From an uncultured bacterium (GTDB lineage Bacteria > Actinomycetota > Coriobacteriia > Coriobacteriales > Coriobacteriaceae): a DNA stretch of 64,000 nucleotides. Numbering within the stretch: the first letter of the stretch is position 1; the number at the start of each line of letters is the position of its first letter. The notes beneath the pieces are model-generated. The model saw only the letters and a list, made by a program, of their open reading frames with translations. It did not search any database and was not told the DNA's origin. Of this stretch, positions 42,983 to 51,666 are shown one piece after another. The stretch spans positions 127,372 through 191,371 of the forward strand of contig CAJMLY010000001.1 of assembly GCA_905214425.1 (NCBI GenBank), written 5' to 3'. Position numbers and translations under genes: made by a program.

Positions 42983-43051
42983 AAGTTGCGGTGAAATAGT
43001 TCCCGTTTGGCCGTTGGATGGGCTGATTCAGGAACTATTTCACCGCAACTC
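42983..43051. repeat. 69-bp palindromic repeat, copy 4
   Basis: Arms AAGTTGCGGTGAAATAGTTCC and its complement pair over at least 20 bases, the best-conserved copy. It lies 272 bp from copy 3 in the same convergent gap, 34 bp from the fmdB-like stop. Confidence 0.88.
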
Positions 43052-43084
43052 ATAGGGAAACCTGGGTAGCGGGGCCGCTTGTCA

Positions 43085-43321
43085 CTAGTGGTTATGCGGG
43101 CAGTTGGCGCAACAGCCGCTGGTGGCGTTGGTGCTGGAGCCGCCGCTTCGCTGGTCGGTGTTGTAGAAACCGCTGCCTTCAAACTTGATGCCACTGGCCG
43201 AGAACGTCTTGGATGCCGGGGCGCCGCAGCTGGGGCATACGATCTCGGGCGTCTCGGACATGGGGTGCTCAACCTCAAACACGTTGCCGCAGCTCGTGCA
43301 CTTGTAATCGTAGCGCGCCAT
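43085..43321 (-). CDS. FmdB-type zinc ribbon protein
   Basis: 78 aa. It begins MARYDYKCTSCGNVFEVEH and then CPSCGAP: two CXXC knuckles of the FmdB/CxxC_CxxC_SSSS regulatory-type zinc ribbon. The C-terminus is Gly/Ser-rich and ends CCANCPHNH, a second possible metal site. Family function is unclear (putative regulators or metal-binding proteins). AAAAGGAAG lies 5-6 bp before the ATG. Downstream of the GH13-GH77 gene on the same strand, separated by a terminator. Confidence 0.88.
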   Translation of the reverse strand: MARYDYKCTSCGNVFEVEHPMSETPEIVCPSCGAPASKTFSASGIKFEGSGFYNTDQRSGGSSTNATSGCCANCPHNH

Positions 43322-43343
43322 AATACTTCCTTTTCAGCACAAA

Positions 43344-43365
43344 GCGGGCAGATCGCTCTGCCCGC
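43344..43365 (-). terminator. terminator of the glycogen operon / GH13-GH77 gene
   Basis: GCGGGCAGA and TCTGCCCGC form a perfect 9-bp stem with a 4-nt loop, followed on the minus strand by TTTGTGCT. Between the GH13-GH77 stop (43410) and the fmdB-like start. Confidence 0.65.
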
Positions 43366-43409
43366 AAAAATTCAAACAGCTGTAACTGTACCCTATATCG
43401 GGGGTTTTA

Positions 43410-46400
43410 TCACGCTTCGCCCCAGAATCTATGAGTGTTGCGCAGGAGCTTCGCAGTTTTCTCCTCGGCTGCCGCAACGTCGGCCTCGTCAGCCTGCCAT
43501 GTCCAGTTGCCCGTGGCCACGCCCGGTACGTTCATTCGTGCATCGTCGCCAAGCCCCAGCACGTCCTGCAACGGCATCATCACGAGCGGAGCATCGCTTG
43601 CCAGGGCATTGCCCATGAGCTCGCCTGCCAATGCAATGCCGCTCGGCTCGTCGCCGCCTGCAAAGGAGTGCGTGCACCAGCCGGCAAGCGTCGAGGTGTC
43701 GTGCGTCGAGGTGTACAGGATCTTGCCCGGTGTGGGATGAATTCCGCAGCGAACGTCGTAGTTGCTAAACTCCAGTACGTCCATGCCGGGGAAGCCACAG
43801 GTCGAAGCCATCGCGCGAACACCAGGCGTCAAATAGCCCAGGTCCTCAGCAATAAAGTTGAGCGGACCCAGCTCGTCGTAGGCCGTCTGGAACAGGTCCT
43901 TGCCCGGGCCAGCCAGCCAGCGGCCGTCGGCACAGGCCTTGCCGGCAGGGATGCTAAAGTAGCTGTGGAAACCCAGGAAGTGGTCCAGGCGCACGCGGTC
44001 GTAGAGCGCGAACGCACGACGCAGGCGATCCATCCACCAGCGATAGCCGTTCTTCTTCATGTGATCCCAACGGAAGGTGGGGTTGCCCCAGACCTGGCCC
44101 TCGGGTGCAAAGTTGTCGGGCGGCGCGCCCGAAATCTCAATCGCCTTGCCGGTGTCGGACAGCCAGAAGTTTTCGGGCTCGCTCCACGCGTCGGCCGAAT
44201 CGTCCGAGACATACATCGGGATATCGCCGATGACCTCGATGCCCTTCTTGTGTGCATAGTTCATAAGCTCGCACCAGGCAAGGTCAAAGCGATACTGCAT
44301 GTACGCCTGCAGCTCGGCCTCGTCGTGGAATCGCTTGTCATCGATCAGGTACTCGTTGTAGCGCGCGACATCCGCCGGCCAATCGTGGCGCGACAGACCC
44401 TCAAAGTGCTTCTTTACCGCCATGTAGACGCAGTACTTCTCGAGCCAGTCGGCGTTGCGATGTTTAAACGCCGTGTACAGCGGGTCGGCATCCTCGCCGC
44501 CGCGGGTCTTCCAGGTGACGAAGTCGGCGGCCAGCTCCTCGTGGCTCTCGGGCAGCAGGTCGATATTGCCTGCAAAGGCCGAGGGGCCGGCGTAGGGGGA
44601 GCGGAAGAAGTCCGTGGGATTGACGGGCAGGACCTGCCAGTAACGCATGCCCATGGCGGCCAGGTGGTCGATAAAACGACGCGTGGGCGCGCCGATTGTG
44701 CCGGGCTTGCCGTCATCGGTCGGCACCGAGGTGATATGGCACACGACGCCTGCGCCATGATCGAGCGGTTCCTGCAGGCGCTCCTCGGCATGGTGATAGA
44801 TGATCGAAGAGCCCAACGGGTACAGGTCGAGCGTAACCGTGCGGTTGTGGATCTCGCATTCGTGGCCGCTGATCACGTCGCTTGCACATTCACCGAGCGC
44901 TGGAATCGTCACGCAGTGCGAATTGCGCAGGCTGCGGTTGATGATAACCGTCGCGGCCTCGCCGTCTTGGCCCGTGCGCGTGTAGGCCAAGACGTCGTCG
45001 TTGAGCGCAAAAGCCTTGATCTCGCCGTCGACCATAAACGGTAGAGCACGGCGCACGGCCGAGGCGTTTTTAAGGATGGCGAGTGTATCGAAGTCGTGCA
45101 GTTGGTCCTTGGTCGGCAAGGTGCGGCGGTTGCCCGGATCGGTCAGGCCCTCTAGGCCGTACTCGTCGCCGTAGTAGATCGAAGGTACGCCGGGGAAGGT
45201 CATCTGCATGAGCGTTGCAAGCCAAAAGCGGCTCTTGGCCAGGCCCATCGAGTTCTCGTCCAGGCGCCACTTGCTGCGCTCGCTCTCGGGCAGCTGCGAC
45301 TCGTCGGGGCCGCCGCCGAGCACCGAGATAATGCGCGGACGGTCGTGGCTCGAAAGCAGATTAAGCGCGCAGGACAATGCCTCGCTCGGGTAGTTCTCGC
45401 GCAGGGTCTCGATATCCTCGGCTGCCTGGTAGGCGTTCTTGTAGCCCATCAAAAAGCCGATGACCATGTCGCGGAAGGGATAATCCATAGCAGAGTCCAG
45501 CTCGGAGCCCTGCAGGTAGCGGCGCAGATGGCCGTAGCTAATCTTGTTGGAGGCGTCTTCCCAGACTTCGCCGAGCAACAGTGCATCGGGCTTTTCGGCA
45601 AGTACGGCCTTCTTGATCTCGGCCAGGAAGTCGTCGGAAAGCTCGTCAGCGACGTCCAGGCGCCAACCATGGGCACCGGCGCGCAGCCATTTACGAATCA
45701 CGCCGTCCTTGCCCAGGAGCCTCTCGCGCACCAGCTCGGACTTCTCGTTGATGGCCGGCATGTTGCCCACGCCCCACCAGCAGTCGTACGAGCCGTCCTC
45801 GTGGAAGGTAAACGCATCGCGCCACGGAGAATCCTCGCTCTGCCAGGCACCCACGCCGGGGTAGTTGCCGTAGCGGTTGAAATAGATCGAGTCGTCGCCC
45901 GTGTGGTTGAAGACGCCGTCCAGGATGATGGAGATGCCCAGCTTCTCGGCTGCCTGGCACAGCTCGGTAAAGTCCTGCTCGGTGCCCAGGATTGGATCGA
46001 TCTTGGTGTAGTCGGCCGTGTCGTAGCGGTGGTTGCTTGCGGCTTCGAAAATGGGGTTGAGGTAGATGGCTGTAAAGCCTAGCTCGGCGATGCGGGGCAG
46101 GTCTTCCTGGATGCCCTTGAGCGAGCCGCCGTAGAAGTCCCAGGTCTTGATGGAGCCGTCCTCGGCGCGCTCGTACACGGGCGGCTCGTTCCAGTCCTCG
46201 ACCATCCGGCGCTGAATGCCCTTGCGCGGTTTTTCGAGTTGGGCCATTGTGCGCTCGCGCCAATGCTCGTCACGGGCATAGCGATCGGGGAAGATCTGGT
46301 AGACCATACCGCGCTCGTACCAAGTGGGGCGGTTCTCGCGGTGCTTATAGACGGTAATCTGGAAGGACGGCACCTCGGCGTAGTCATAGGTTACGCCCTC

Positions 46401-46706
46401 GCCGCCGGTGCGGCCCTGCGGCACGCCCAGGCGAACCTCGGGCTGGCCCTCGATATTGCAGATAAAGCTGTACCACACAAGACACGGTTCAGTGCATTTG
46501 AGCTCGCCGGTAAAAATGCCATCGCCTTCGTGCTCCATCGGAATCAGGGTCTCGCCGACTTCATCGACCCAGGTACGCAGGGTGAGTGTTGCCTGGTTGG
46601 GATCGGCATCCTCCAAAATAACCGAGAGTGCAACGGTAGTTCCTGTGGTCACAGCGCCAAACGGAGTGCGAAACTGCGGTAGGCGGCTGTTGTGTATCAA
46701 TCTCAT
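43410..46706 (-). CDS. GH13 alpha-amylase / GH77 4-alpha-glucanotransferase fusion
   Basis: 1098 aa, two enzymes in one chain. Residues 1-about 125 form an immunoglobulin-like N-terminal domain of the neopullulanase type. The GH13 barrel (about 130-560) has GWRLDVADE (nucleophile Asp), LLGEVWED (acid Glu) and NLLSSHDRPR. From about residue 645 to the end is GH77/MalQ: WQVLPVNPTDFFRSPYAGPS, DRVRLDHFLGF, FIAEDLGYLTPGVR and TSTHDTSTLAGW contain the catalytic Asp/Glu/Asp set. The protein would hydrolyse and disproportionate malto-oligosaccharides released from glycogen. MalQ is normally separate (500-700 aa). Cytoplasmic, with no signal peptide. Last gene of the glycogen set. Confidence 0.92.
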   Translation of the reverse strand: MRLIHNSRLPQFRTPFGAVTTGTTVALSVILEDADPNQATLTLRTWVDEVGETLIPMEHEGDGIFTGELKCTEPCLVWYSFICNIEGQPEVRLGVPQGRTGGEGVTYDYAEVPSFQITVYKHRENRPTWYERGMVYQIFPDRYARDEHWRERTMAQLEKPRKGIQRRMVEDWNEPPVYERAEDGSIKTWDFYGGSLKGIQEDLPRIAELGFTAIYLNPIFEAASNHRYDTADYTKIDPILGTEQDFTELCQAAEKLGISIILDGVFNHTGDDSIYFNRYGNYPGVGAWQSEDSPWRDAFTFHEDGSYDCWWGVGNMPAINEKSELVRERLLGKDGVIRKWLRAGAHGWRLDVADELSDDFLAEIKKAVLAEKPDALLLGEVWEDASNKISYGHLRRYLQGSELDSAMDYPFRDMVIGFLMGYKNAYQAAEDIETLRENYPSEALSCALNLLSSHDRPRIISVLGGGPDESQLPESERSKWRLDENSMGLAKSRFWLATLMQMTFPGVPSIYYGDEYGLEGLTDPGNRRTLPTKDQLHDFDTLAILKNASAVRRALPFMVDGEIKAFALNDDVLAYTRTGQDGEAATVIINRSLRNSHCVTIPALGECASDVISGHECEIHNRTVTLDLYPLGSSIIYHHAEERLQEPLDHGAGVVCHITSVPTDDGKPGTIGAPTRRFIDHLAAMGMRYWQVLPVNPTDFFRSPYAGPSAFAGNIDLLPESHEELAADFVTWKTRGGEDADPLYTAFKHRNADWLEKYCVYMAVKKHFEGLSRHDWPADVARYNEYLIDDKRFHDEAELQAYMQYRFDLAWCELMNYAHKKGIEVIGDIPMYVSDDSADAWSEPENFWLSDTGKAIEISGAPPDNFAPEGQVWGNPTFRWDHMKKNGYRWWMDRLRRAFALYDRVRLDHFLGFHSYFSIPAGKACADGRWLAGPGKDLFQTAYDELGPLNFIAEDLGYLTPGVRAMASTCGFPGMDVLEFSNYDVRCGIHPTPGKILYTSTHDTSTLAGWCTHSFAGGDEPSGIALAGELMGNALASDAPLVMMPLQDVLGLGDDARMNVPGVATGNWTWQADEADVAAAEEKTAKLLRNTHRFWGEA

Positions 46707-46861
46707 AGTACGGTCCAGTTCAATAGAATCACGGCCTGCGGGCCATGGGCTTTACGCACAAGAAATAAGTATATCTGTTGTACACAGCGTGTATAAACAA
46801 CTTCCGTTTACCATCGGCGAACGGTTGTCCTAGAAAATCGTTTTACCAACTATCTACAGAG

Positions 46862-46889
46862 AAGGGGCGCCCGGTTGGAGCGTCCCTTG
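46862..46889 (-). terminator. hairpin after glgA
   Basis: AAGGGGCGCCC and GAGCGTCCCTT pair with one mismatch and one G-T wobble around a 6-nt loop. On the minus strand it is 37 bp after the glgA stop, but the T tract is better on the plus side. Possible partial terminator between glgA and the GH13-GH77 gene. Confidence 0.4.
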
Positions 46890-46925
46890 TTTAGGGTTTT
46901 GATTAGGTTTTAGATCGTCTGCGGG

Positions 46926-49187
46926 CTAGCGGCGCTTGCGGGTGGCCGTTGCCTTGCGGACGGAGGTCTTCTTGGTCGGGGCCTTTTCCTCGGCCGGAGC
47001 GGCAGGGGAGACCGGGGCCTCCTTGGCGGGCTCGGTCTTTGCCGTAGCCTTCGGAGCGGTCTTGACCTCAGCGGCCTTCGGTGCCGGCTCGGCCTTTACT
47101 GCAGGCTTGTCCTCGGCTTTAGCCTCTGCCTTGGGGGCGGCTGTCTTGGTCGTGGTCTTTTTGGCCGTCGTCGTAGAGCGCTTGCGCGTGGTGGTCTTGG
47201 CGGCCGGCTTTGCCTCGACGGGCGTTTCCTCGACTTTGGCGGCCGGCTTTGCGGCTGCCTTGGTCGTGGCGGCCTTCGTGGTCGTCGCCTTCGTTGTCGT
47301 GGTCTTCTTGGCTGCCGTTGCCTTCTTGGCGGTCGCGGTCGACTTCTTGGCAGTGGTCTTGGCCGGTGCCTTGACGGCGGGCTTGGCCTCGACGGCGGCT
47401 TCAGCCTTTACCTCGGGAGCGACCTCGGCCTCGGCGGCCTTCTTGGCAGCGGCGGTCGTACGCTTGCGCGTGGTCGATGCCTTAGCAGCGGTGGCCTTGC
47501 TCGCAGTCGCAGTCTTGCTCGCAGCGGCCTTCGTGGTCGTAGCCTTCTTAGCCGTTGCCTTGCGGGCCGTCGTCTTCTTGGCGGCAGGCTTCGCTGCGGG
47601 CTTAACCTCAGGCTTGGGCTCGGGAGTAGCCTCGACCTTCACCTCAGGATCGGCCTTAACGGCCTCAGCTTCAACCGGCTCCTCGACAGCCGCAGCAGCC
47701 TCCACAGCCGCCGGCCTCTCAATCTCCGGGTGCATAAAGAAGTACAGGTCCAGATACTTGTCGGCCGAGCGTGTCCAGCTAAAGTCCTGGCTCATGGCCT
47801 GCGTGACCAGCTGATCCCAGGCATCGCGGTTGTCCCAGAACAGGCGTGCCGCGCGGAATACGGCGTCGCCCATCTCGTCGCCGTTAAAGTTGCTAAACGA
47901 GAAGCCCGTGCCCTCGCCGGTAAACTCGTTATATGGGATCACCGTGTCCTTCAGGCCACCGGTCTCGCGAACAATCGGCAGGGTGCCGTAGCGCATGGCG
48001 ATAATCTGCGACAGGCCGCAGGGCTCAAACTTCGAAGGCATCAGGAACATATCGGCGGCGGCATACATACGCTGCGACAGCGCAGGATCGAACTCGATGC
48101 GTGCGGCCATGGTGCCGGGGTACTTGTCCTGGAAGTAACGCAGGCCGTCCTCGTAGTCGCGGTCGCCGGTGCCCAGCACCGCCACCTGCACGCCGCCGGA
48201 CAGGATGCGGTCGAGCGCGTACATGACCAGGTCCAAGCCCTTCTGGCGCGTCAGGCGCGTGACCATCACCATAAGCGGACGGTCGTCGCGAACCTCGAGC
48301 CCCAGTTCTTCCTGCAGCTTGGCCTTGCACACGGCCTTGCCGGAACGGTCATCAACCGTGTAGTTTGCGGCAATGCGCTTGTCGGTCGCCGGGTCAAAGC
48401 CTGCCACGTCAATGCCGTTCAAAATGCCCTGCAGCGCATAGGAGCGCTCGCGCAGCACGCCGTCCAGGCCCTCGCCAAACTCGGGCGTCTGGATCTCGTT
48501 GGCATAGGTGGGGCTCACCGTGGTGATGGCGTCGGCATAGCGCAGCGCGCCCAGCATGTAGTTGATGCTGCAGGCGTCGCAACGCAGCTGCGAGGCGGCC
48601 GCCGGAATGTGCGCCACACCCAGGATGTCCTCCATCACGGTGTCGCTAAACTGGCCCTGGAACGCCACGTTGTGGATCGAGAACACGGTCTTGACGCGGT
48701 CGTACAGCGGCAGGCCCTGGTAGAACTCGCGCAGGAACACGGGCGCCAGTGCCGTCTGCCAGTCATTGCAGTGCAGAATGTCGCACTCGAAGCCGGCCGG
48801 CAGGTGCTGCAGGCTCTCGGTGATGGCCTTGGAGAAGAACGCAAAGCGCTCGCCGTCGTCAAAGAAGCCGTACGGATAGTCGCGCGCAAAGTAGCGCTCG
48901 TTGTCGATGAACATATACGTGACGCCGTCGTGCTCGAGCTTCTCGAGCCCGCAGTACTCGTTGCGCCAACCCAGGCTCACGTAAAAGTCGGAGAAGTGCT
49001 CCATCTGTGCCTTGTACTCGTCCTTGATGGTGGCGTACTTGGGCACCATCACGATGACTTCGGCGCCGGCGCGCACGAGCGCCGCAGGCAGCGAGCCCGC
49101 CACGTCGCCCAGGCCACCGGTCTTAACAAACGGTGCGCACTCGGCCGAGGCAAACACAATCTGCATCTTTTTGCTGGAATCTGCCAT
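46926..49187 (-). CDS. glgA: glycogen synthase with long histone H1-like C-terminal tail
   Basis: 753 aa. ATG at 49187 follows GGGAGA; the upstream ATG overlaps that site. Residues 1-about 490 are a complete GT5 ADP-glucose synthase: ECAPFVKTGGLGDVAGSLPA near the N-terminus, HCNDWQTAL, VTRLTRQKGLDL and the EPCGLSQIIAMRYG acceptor region. Residues about 491-753 are low-complexity Ala/Lys/Thr/Pro/Glu with many AKKATTTK-type repeats and ending RKATATRKRR. Usual GlgA is about 480 aa, so the tail adds 260 residues. GlgB here carries a shorter similar tail. The tail may bind polyanions or scaffold the enzymes at the granule; that is speculation. Confidence 0.93.
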   Translation of the reverse strand: MADSSKKMQIVFASAECAPFVKTGGLGDVAGSLPAALVRAGAEVIVMVPKYATIKDEYKAQMEHFSDFYVSLGWRNEYCGLEKLEHDGVTYMFIDNERYFARDYPYGFFDDGERFAFFSKAITESLQHLPAGFECDILHCNDWQTALAPVFLREFYQGLPLYDRVKTVFSIHNVAFQGQFSDTVMEDILGVAHIPAAASQLRCDACSINYMLGALRYADAITTVSPTYANEIQTPEFGEGLDGVLRERSYALQGILNGIDVAGFDPATDKRIAANYTVDDRSGKAVCKAKLQEELGLEVRDDRPLMVMVTRLTRQKGLDLVMYALDRILSGGVQVAVLGTGDRDYEDGLRYFQDKYPGTMAARIEFDPALSQRMYAAADMFLMPSKFEPCGLSQIIAMRYGTLPIVRETGGLKDTVIPYNEFTGEGTGFSFSNFNGDEMGDAVFRAARLFWDNRDAWDQLVTQAMSQDFSWTRSADKYLDLYFFMHPEIERPAAVEAAAAVEEPVEAEAVKADPEVKVEATPEPKPEVKPAAKPAAKKTTARKATAKKATTTKAAASKTATASKATAAKASTTRKRTTAAAKKAAEAEVAPEVKAEAAVEAKPAVKAPAKTTAKKSTATAKKATAAKKTTTTKATTTKAATTKAAAKPAAKVEETPVEAKPAAKTTTRKRSTTTAKKTTTKTAAPKAEAKAEDKPAVKAEPAPKAAEVKTAPKATAKTEPAKEAPVSPAAPAEEKAPTKKTSVRKATATRKRR

Positions 49188-49210
49188 ATTGTCTCCCATG
49201 TTGCAATTCT

Positions 49211-49246
49211 AGAATAGCCGCCTGGCGCTAACCGGGCGGCTATTCT
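49211..49246 (-). promoter_or_regulatory. 12-bp perfect stem-loop between glgD and glgA
   Basis: AGAATAGCCGCC and GGCGGCTATTCT pair perfectly around a 12-nt loop. No T tract follows on the minus strand, and glgA starts 24 bp later. Possible mRNA processing or attenuation site within the glycogen operon. Confidence 0.5.
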
Positions 49247-49277
49247 ACATGTTACGAGCGATGTTGCTGTGCCAACG

Positions 49278-50405
49278 TTAACGTACGATGGTGGTGTCGG
49301 AAGTTAACGGAGCCTTGCCCAGTACTAGGATATTCTCGGGCGTGCCGCGAAGCTCGGTGTTGGTGGGAACCACGTTGTTCTTGTCCAGGATGGCATTCTC
49401 AACACGGGCGCCGCTCTTGATGATGCAGCTCTGGTTGATGATCGAGTTGGTCACCGAAGCGCCTTCCTCAACCACAACGCCACGCGACAAGATCGAGTTG
49501 CGCACGGTGCCCTTGATGATGCAACCGGCCGAGATGATCGAGTTGCACGCGTGGCTGCCGGTCGCATAGCGCGAAGGCGGAACGTCGTGAGCCTTGGTCA
49601 GGATCGGGCGCTCGGGATCGAAGAGCTGGTCGGCCACGGTCTGGTCGAGCAGGTCCATGCTGCGGCGATACAGCGACTTCTCGCTAAACACGCCCACGAC
49701 CTCGCCCTTGTACTCGTAGCTACACACGTCGATGTTGCCAAAGTCGCCCTGGAGTGCCTCGAGCAGGTCCAGATAGTCGGCGGCCTGGTAGTGGTCGATG
49801 ATCTCGAGCAGCGTCTCGCGGTTGACGATGCAGCAGTCCATAGACGCGTTGTCGCCATACACGACGCCGGCGCTCACGCCCGTCAGGCGACCGTTCTCGT
49901 TAATCTCGAGCTTGGTCTCGTCATCAACATTGCGCGTGGCCTTGCAGTACACCACGGTCATCTGGGCACCGGAGTTCTCGTGCGCCTCGATGATGGTGTT
50001 GAGGTCCATGTTAAAGATGATGTTGGTGCCCATCATCACGACATAGGGCTTGTCCGAGCGCTGGAATAGCGTCTTGTTGGAGATGATGTCACGCAGCAAG
50101 AAGCGCATGCCGCCCTTGGTGGTGCCATACGCGTTGCCGGGCACCATGAACAGGCCGCCCTTCTTGCGGTCCAGGCCCCAGTCCTTGCCCGAGCCCACGT
50201 GGTCGATCAGCGAGCGGTAGTTGCCCGGCATGACGACGCCGACGGTCTTGATGCCGGCATTCATCATGTTGGACAGCGGGAAATCGATCAGGCGGTAGCG
50301 GCCCAAAAACGGAACGGACGCGATGGGTCGGTCCTTGAGCAGCACGCTGCCGTAGGTCGAAGAGTAGTTAGCGGTGATATAACCGATGGCCTTGCGATTG
50401 ATCAT
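49278..50405 (-). CDS. glgD: glucose-1-phosphate adenylyltransferase regulatory-type subunit
   Basis: 375 aa. ATG at 50405 (MINRKAIGYIT) behind AAGGGGGAA, 4 bp after the glgC stop. It shares the GlgC architecture (nucleotidyltransferase fold plus a C-terminal left-handed beta-helix with NSIISAGCIIKGTV repeats) but lacks the N-terminal GGxGxRL nucleotide loop, having ITANYSSTYGSVLL there. This matches GlgD of Firmicutes-type ADP-glucose pyrophosphorylase, which is non-catalytic alone but modulates GlgC. Confidence 0.92.
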   Translation of the reverse strand: MINRKAIGYITANYSSTYGSVLLKDRPIASVPFLGRYRLIDFPLSNMMNAGIKTVGVVMPGNYRSLIDHVGSGKDWGLDRKKGGLFMVPGNAYGTTKGGMRFLLRDIISNKTLFQRSDKPYVVMMGTNIIFNMDLNTIIEAHENSGAQMTVVYCKATRNVDDETKLEINENGRLTGVSAGVVYGDNASMDCCIVNRETLLEIIDHYQAADYLDLLEALQGDFGNIDVCSYEYKGEVVGVFSEKSLYRRSMDLLDQTVADQLFDPERPILTKAHDVPPSRYATGSHACNSIISAGCIIKGTVRNSILSRGVVVEEGASVTNSIINQSCIIKSGARVENAILDKNNVVPTNTELRGTPENILVLGKAPLTSDTTIVR

Positions 50406-50409
50406 CGGA

Positions 50410-51558
50410 TCATTCCCCCTTCCCGATAACGACGTCATTTCCAACGACGGCCGTATCCTTGGTGGTATCGACAGAGCCGAGCTTCACGCCCTCTTCGACC
50501 GTGGAGTTCTCGCCCAAAATAGCGCGGCAGATGTGCGCGCCGCTCTTAACGTGCGCACCCGGCAGCAGCACGGAGTCCTCGACCACGGCGCGCTCCTCGA
50601 TGATGACATCGGTCGAAAGGATCGAGTGGCGAGCGGTACCGTAGATCTTGCAGCCGTTGGAGACCAGGCAGTCGTCCAGGCGTCCATCCGGACCAATGTA
50701 GTGCGGCGGACGCGTGGTGATGTTGGACATGATGGGGAAGTGCTTGTCGAACAGATCGAACTCGGGGTTGTTGCCCAGCAGGTCCATCGAGGTCTCGTGG
50801 AAGCTGGCGATGGTGCCGACGTCCTTCCAAAAGCCGTGGAACTCGTAGCTGTACAGGCGCTTGTTCTCGCCGAGCAGCTTGGGGATGATGTCCTTGCCAA
50901 AGTCGTGGCTCGAGCGCTGGTCCAGAGCGTCCTCCTCGAGCGCCTCGATCAGAACGTCGGCCGAGAAGATGTAGATGCCCATGGACGCGAGGTTCGAATC
51001 GGGCTTATCGGGCTTCTCGGTGAACTTGGTGATGCGGCCGTCCTCGGGGTCGGTGGTCAGGATGCCAAAGCGGCTTGCCTCCTCCCACGGCACGGGCATA
51101 ACGCTCACCGTGAGGTCGGCGTTGTTCTCAATGTGCGTCTTGAGCATCTTGCGGTAGTCCATGCGATACAGGTGATCGCCCGAAAGAATCAGGACATACT
51201 TGGGGTCGTTGGCCTTGATGTAGTCCAGGTTCTGCGTGATGGCGTCTGCCGTGCCCGCATACCAGGCACCGCCGGTCTGCGTTTCGTACGGCGGCAGGAT
51301 CGACACACCGCCGTCGCGGCTGTCCAGATCCCATGCCTCTCCGGAGCCCACATAGGCATGCAGCAGGTAGGGGCGATACTGCGTCAGAACGCCCACCGTG
51401 TCGATGCCCGAGTTGGAGCAGTTGGAGAGCGAGAAGTCGATAATGCGGAACTTGCCACCAAAGCTAACCGCCGGCTTGGCGATCTTTTGGGTGAGTGCCC
51501 CCAATCGGCTGCCCTGTCCTCCTGCGAGGAGCATCGCGATGCATTCTTTCTTACTCAT
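50410..51558 (-). CDS. glgC: glucose-1-phosphate adenylyltransferase
   Basis: 382 aa. Catalytic loop [18 protein letters not shown] at the N-terminus, [32 protein letters not shown] with the metal Asp, then the beta-helix domain. It makes ADP-glucose from ATP and glucose-1-phosphate, the committed step of glycogen synthesis. AAGGAG precedes the ATG. Pairs with GlgD. Confidence 0.95.
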   Translation of the reverse strand: MSKKECIAMLLAGGQGSRLGALTQKIAKPAVSFGGKFRIIDFSLSNCSNSGIDTVGVLTQYRPYLLHAYVGSGEAWDLDSRDGGVSILPPYETQTGGAWYAGTADAITQNLDYIKANDPKYVLILSGDHLYRMDYRKMLKTHIENNADLTVSVMPVPWEEASRFGILTTDPEDGRITKFTEKPDKPDSNLASMGIYIFSADVLIEALEEDALDQRSSHDFGKDIIPKLLGENKRLYSYEFHGFWKDVGTIASFHETSMDLLGNNPEFDLFDKHFPIMSNITTRPPHYIGPDGRLDDCLVSNGCKIYGTARHSILSTDVIIEERAVVEDSVLLPGAHVKSGAHICRAILGENSTVEEGVKLGSVDTTKDTAVVGNDVVIGKGE

Positions 51559-51598
51559 CGATTTCTCCTTCTGTCATCGATGTTCTTAAACCCATTAG

Positions 51599-51629
51599 CG
51601 ACGGGCGCAGCGCAACGTTGCGCCCGTCG
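51599..51629 (-). promoter_or_regulatory. 11-bp perfect stem-loop between glgP and glgC
   Basis: CGACGGGCGCA and TGCGCCCGTCG enclose a 9-nt loop in the 108-bp glgP-glgC gap. No T tract on the minus strand. Similar in kind to the hairpin between glgD and glgA. Confidence 0.5.
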
Positions 51630-51666
51630 AGTAATGCCGTGCTGGCATAGGGGAACTCGCGCGCCT

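Noticed and set aside
46926..47715. GlgA tail as a frameshifted or separate gene
   Set aside because: The frame is continuous with the catalytic domain, there is no ribosome site at the junction, and GlgB carries a similar tail, so it is a genuine extension.
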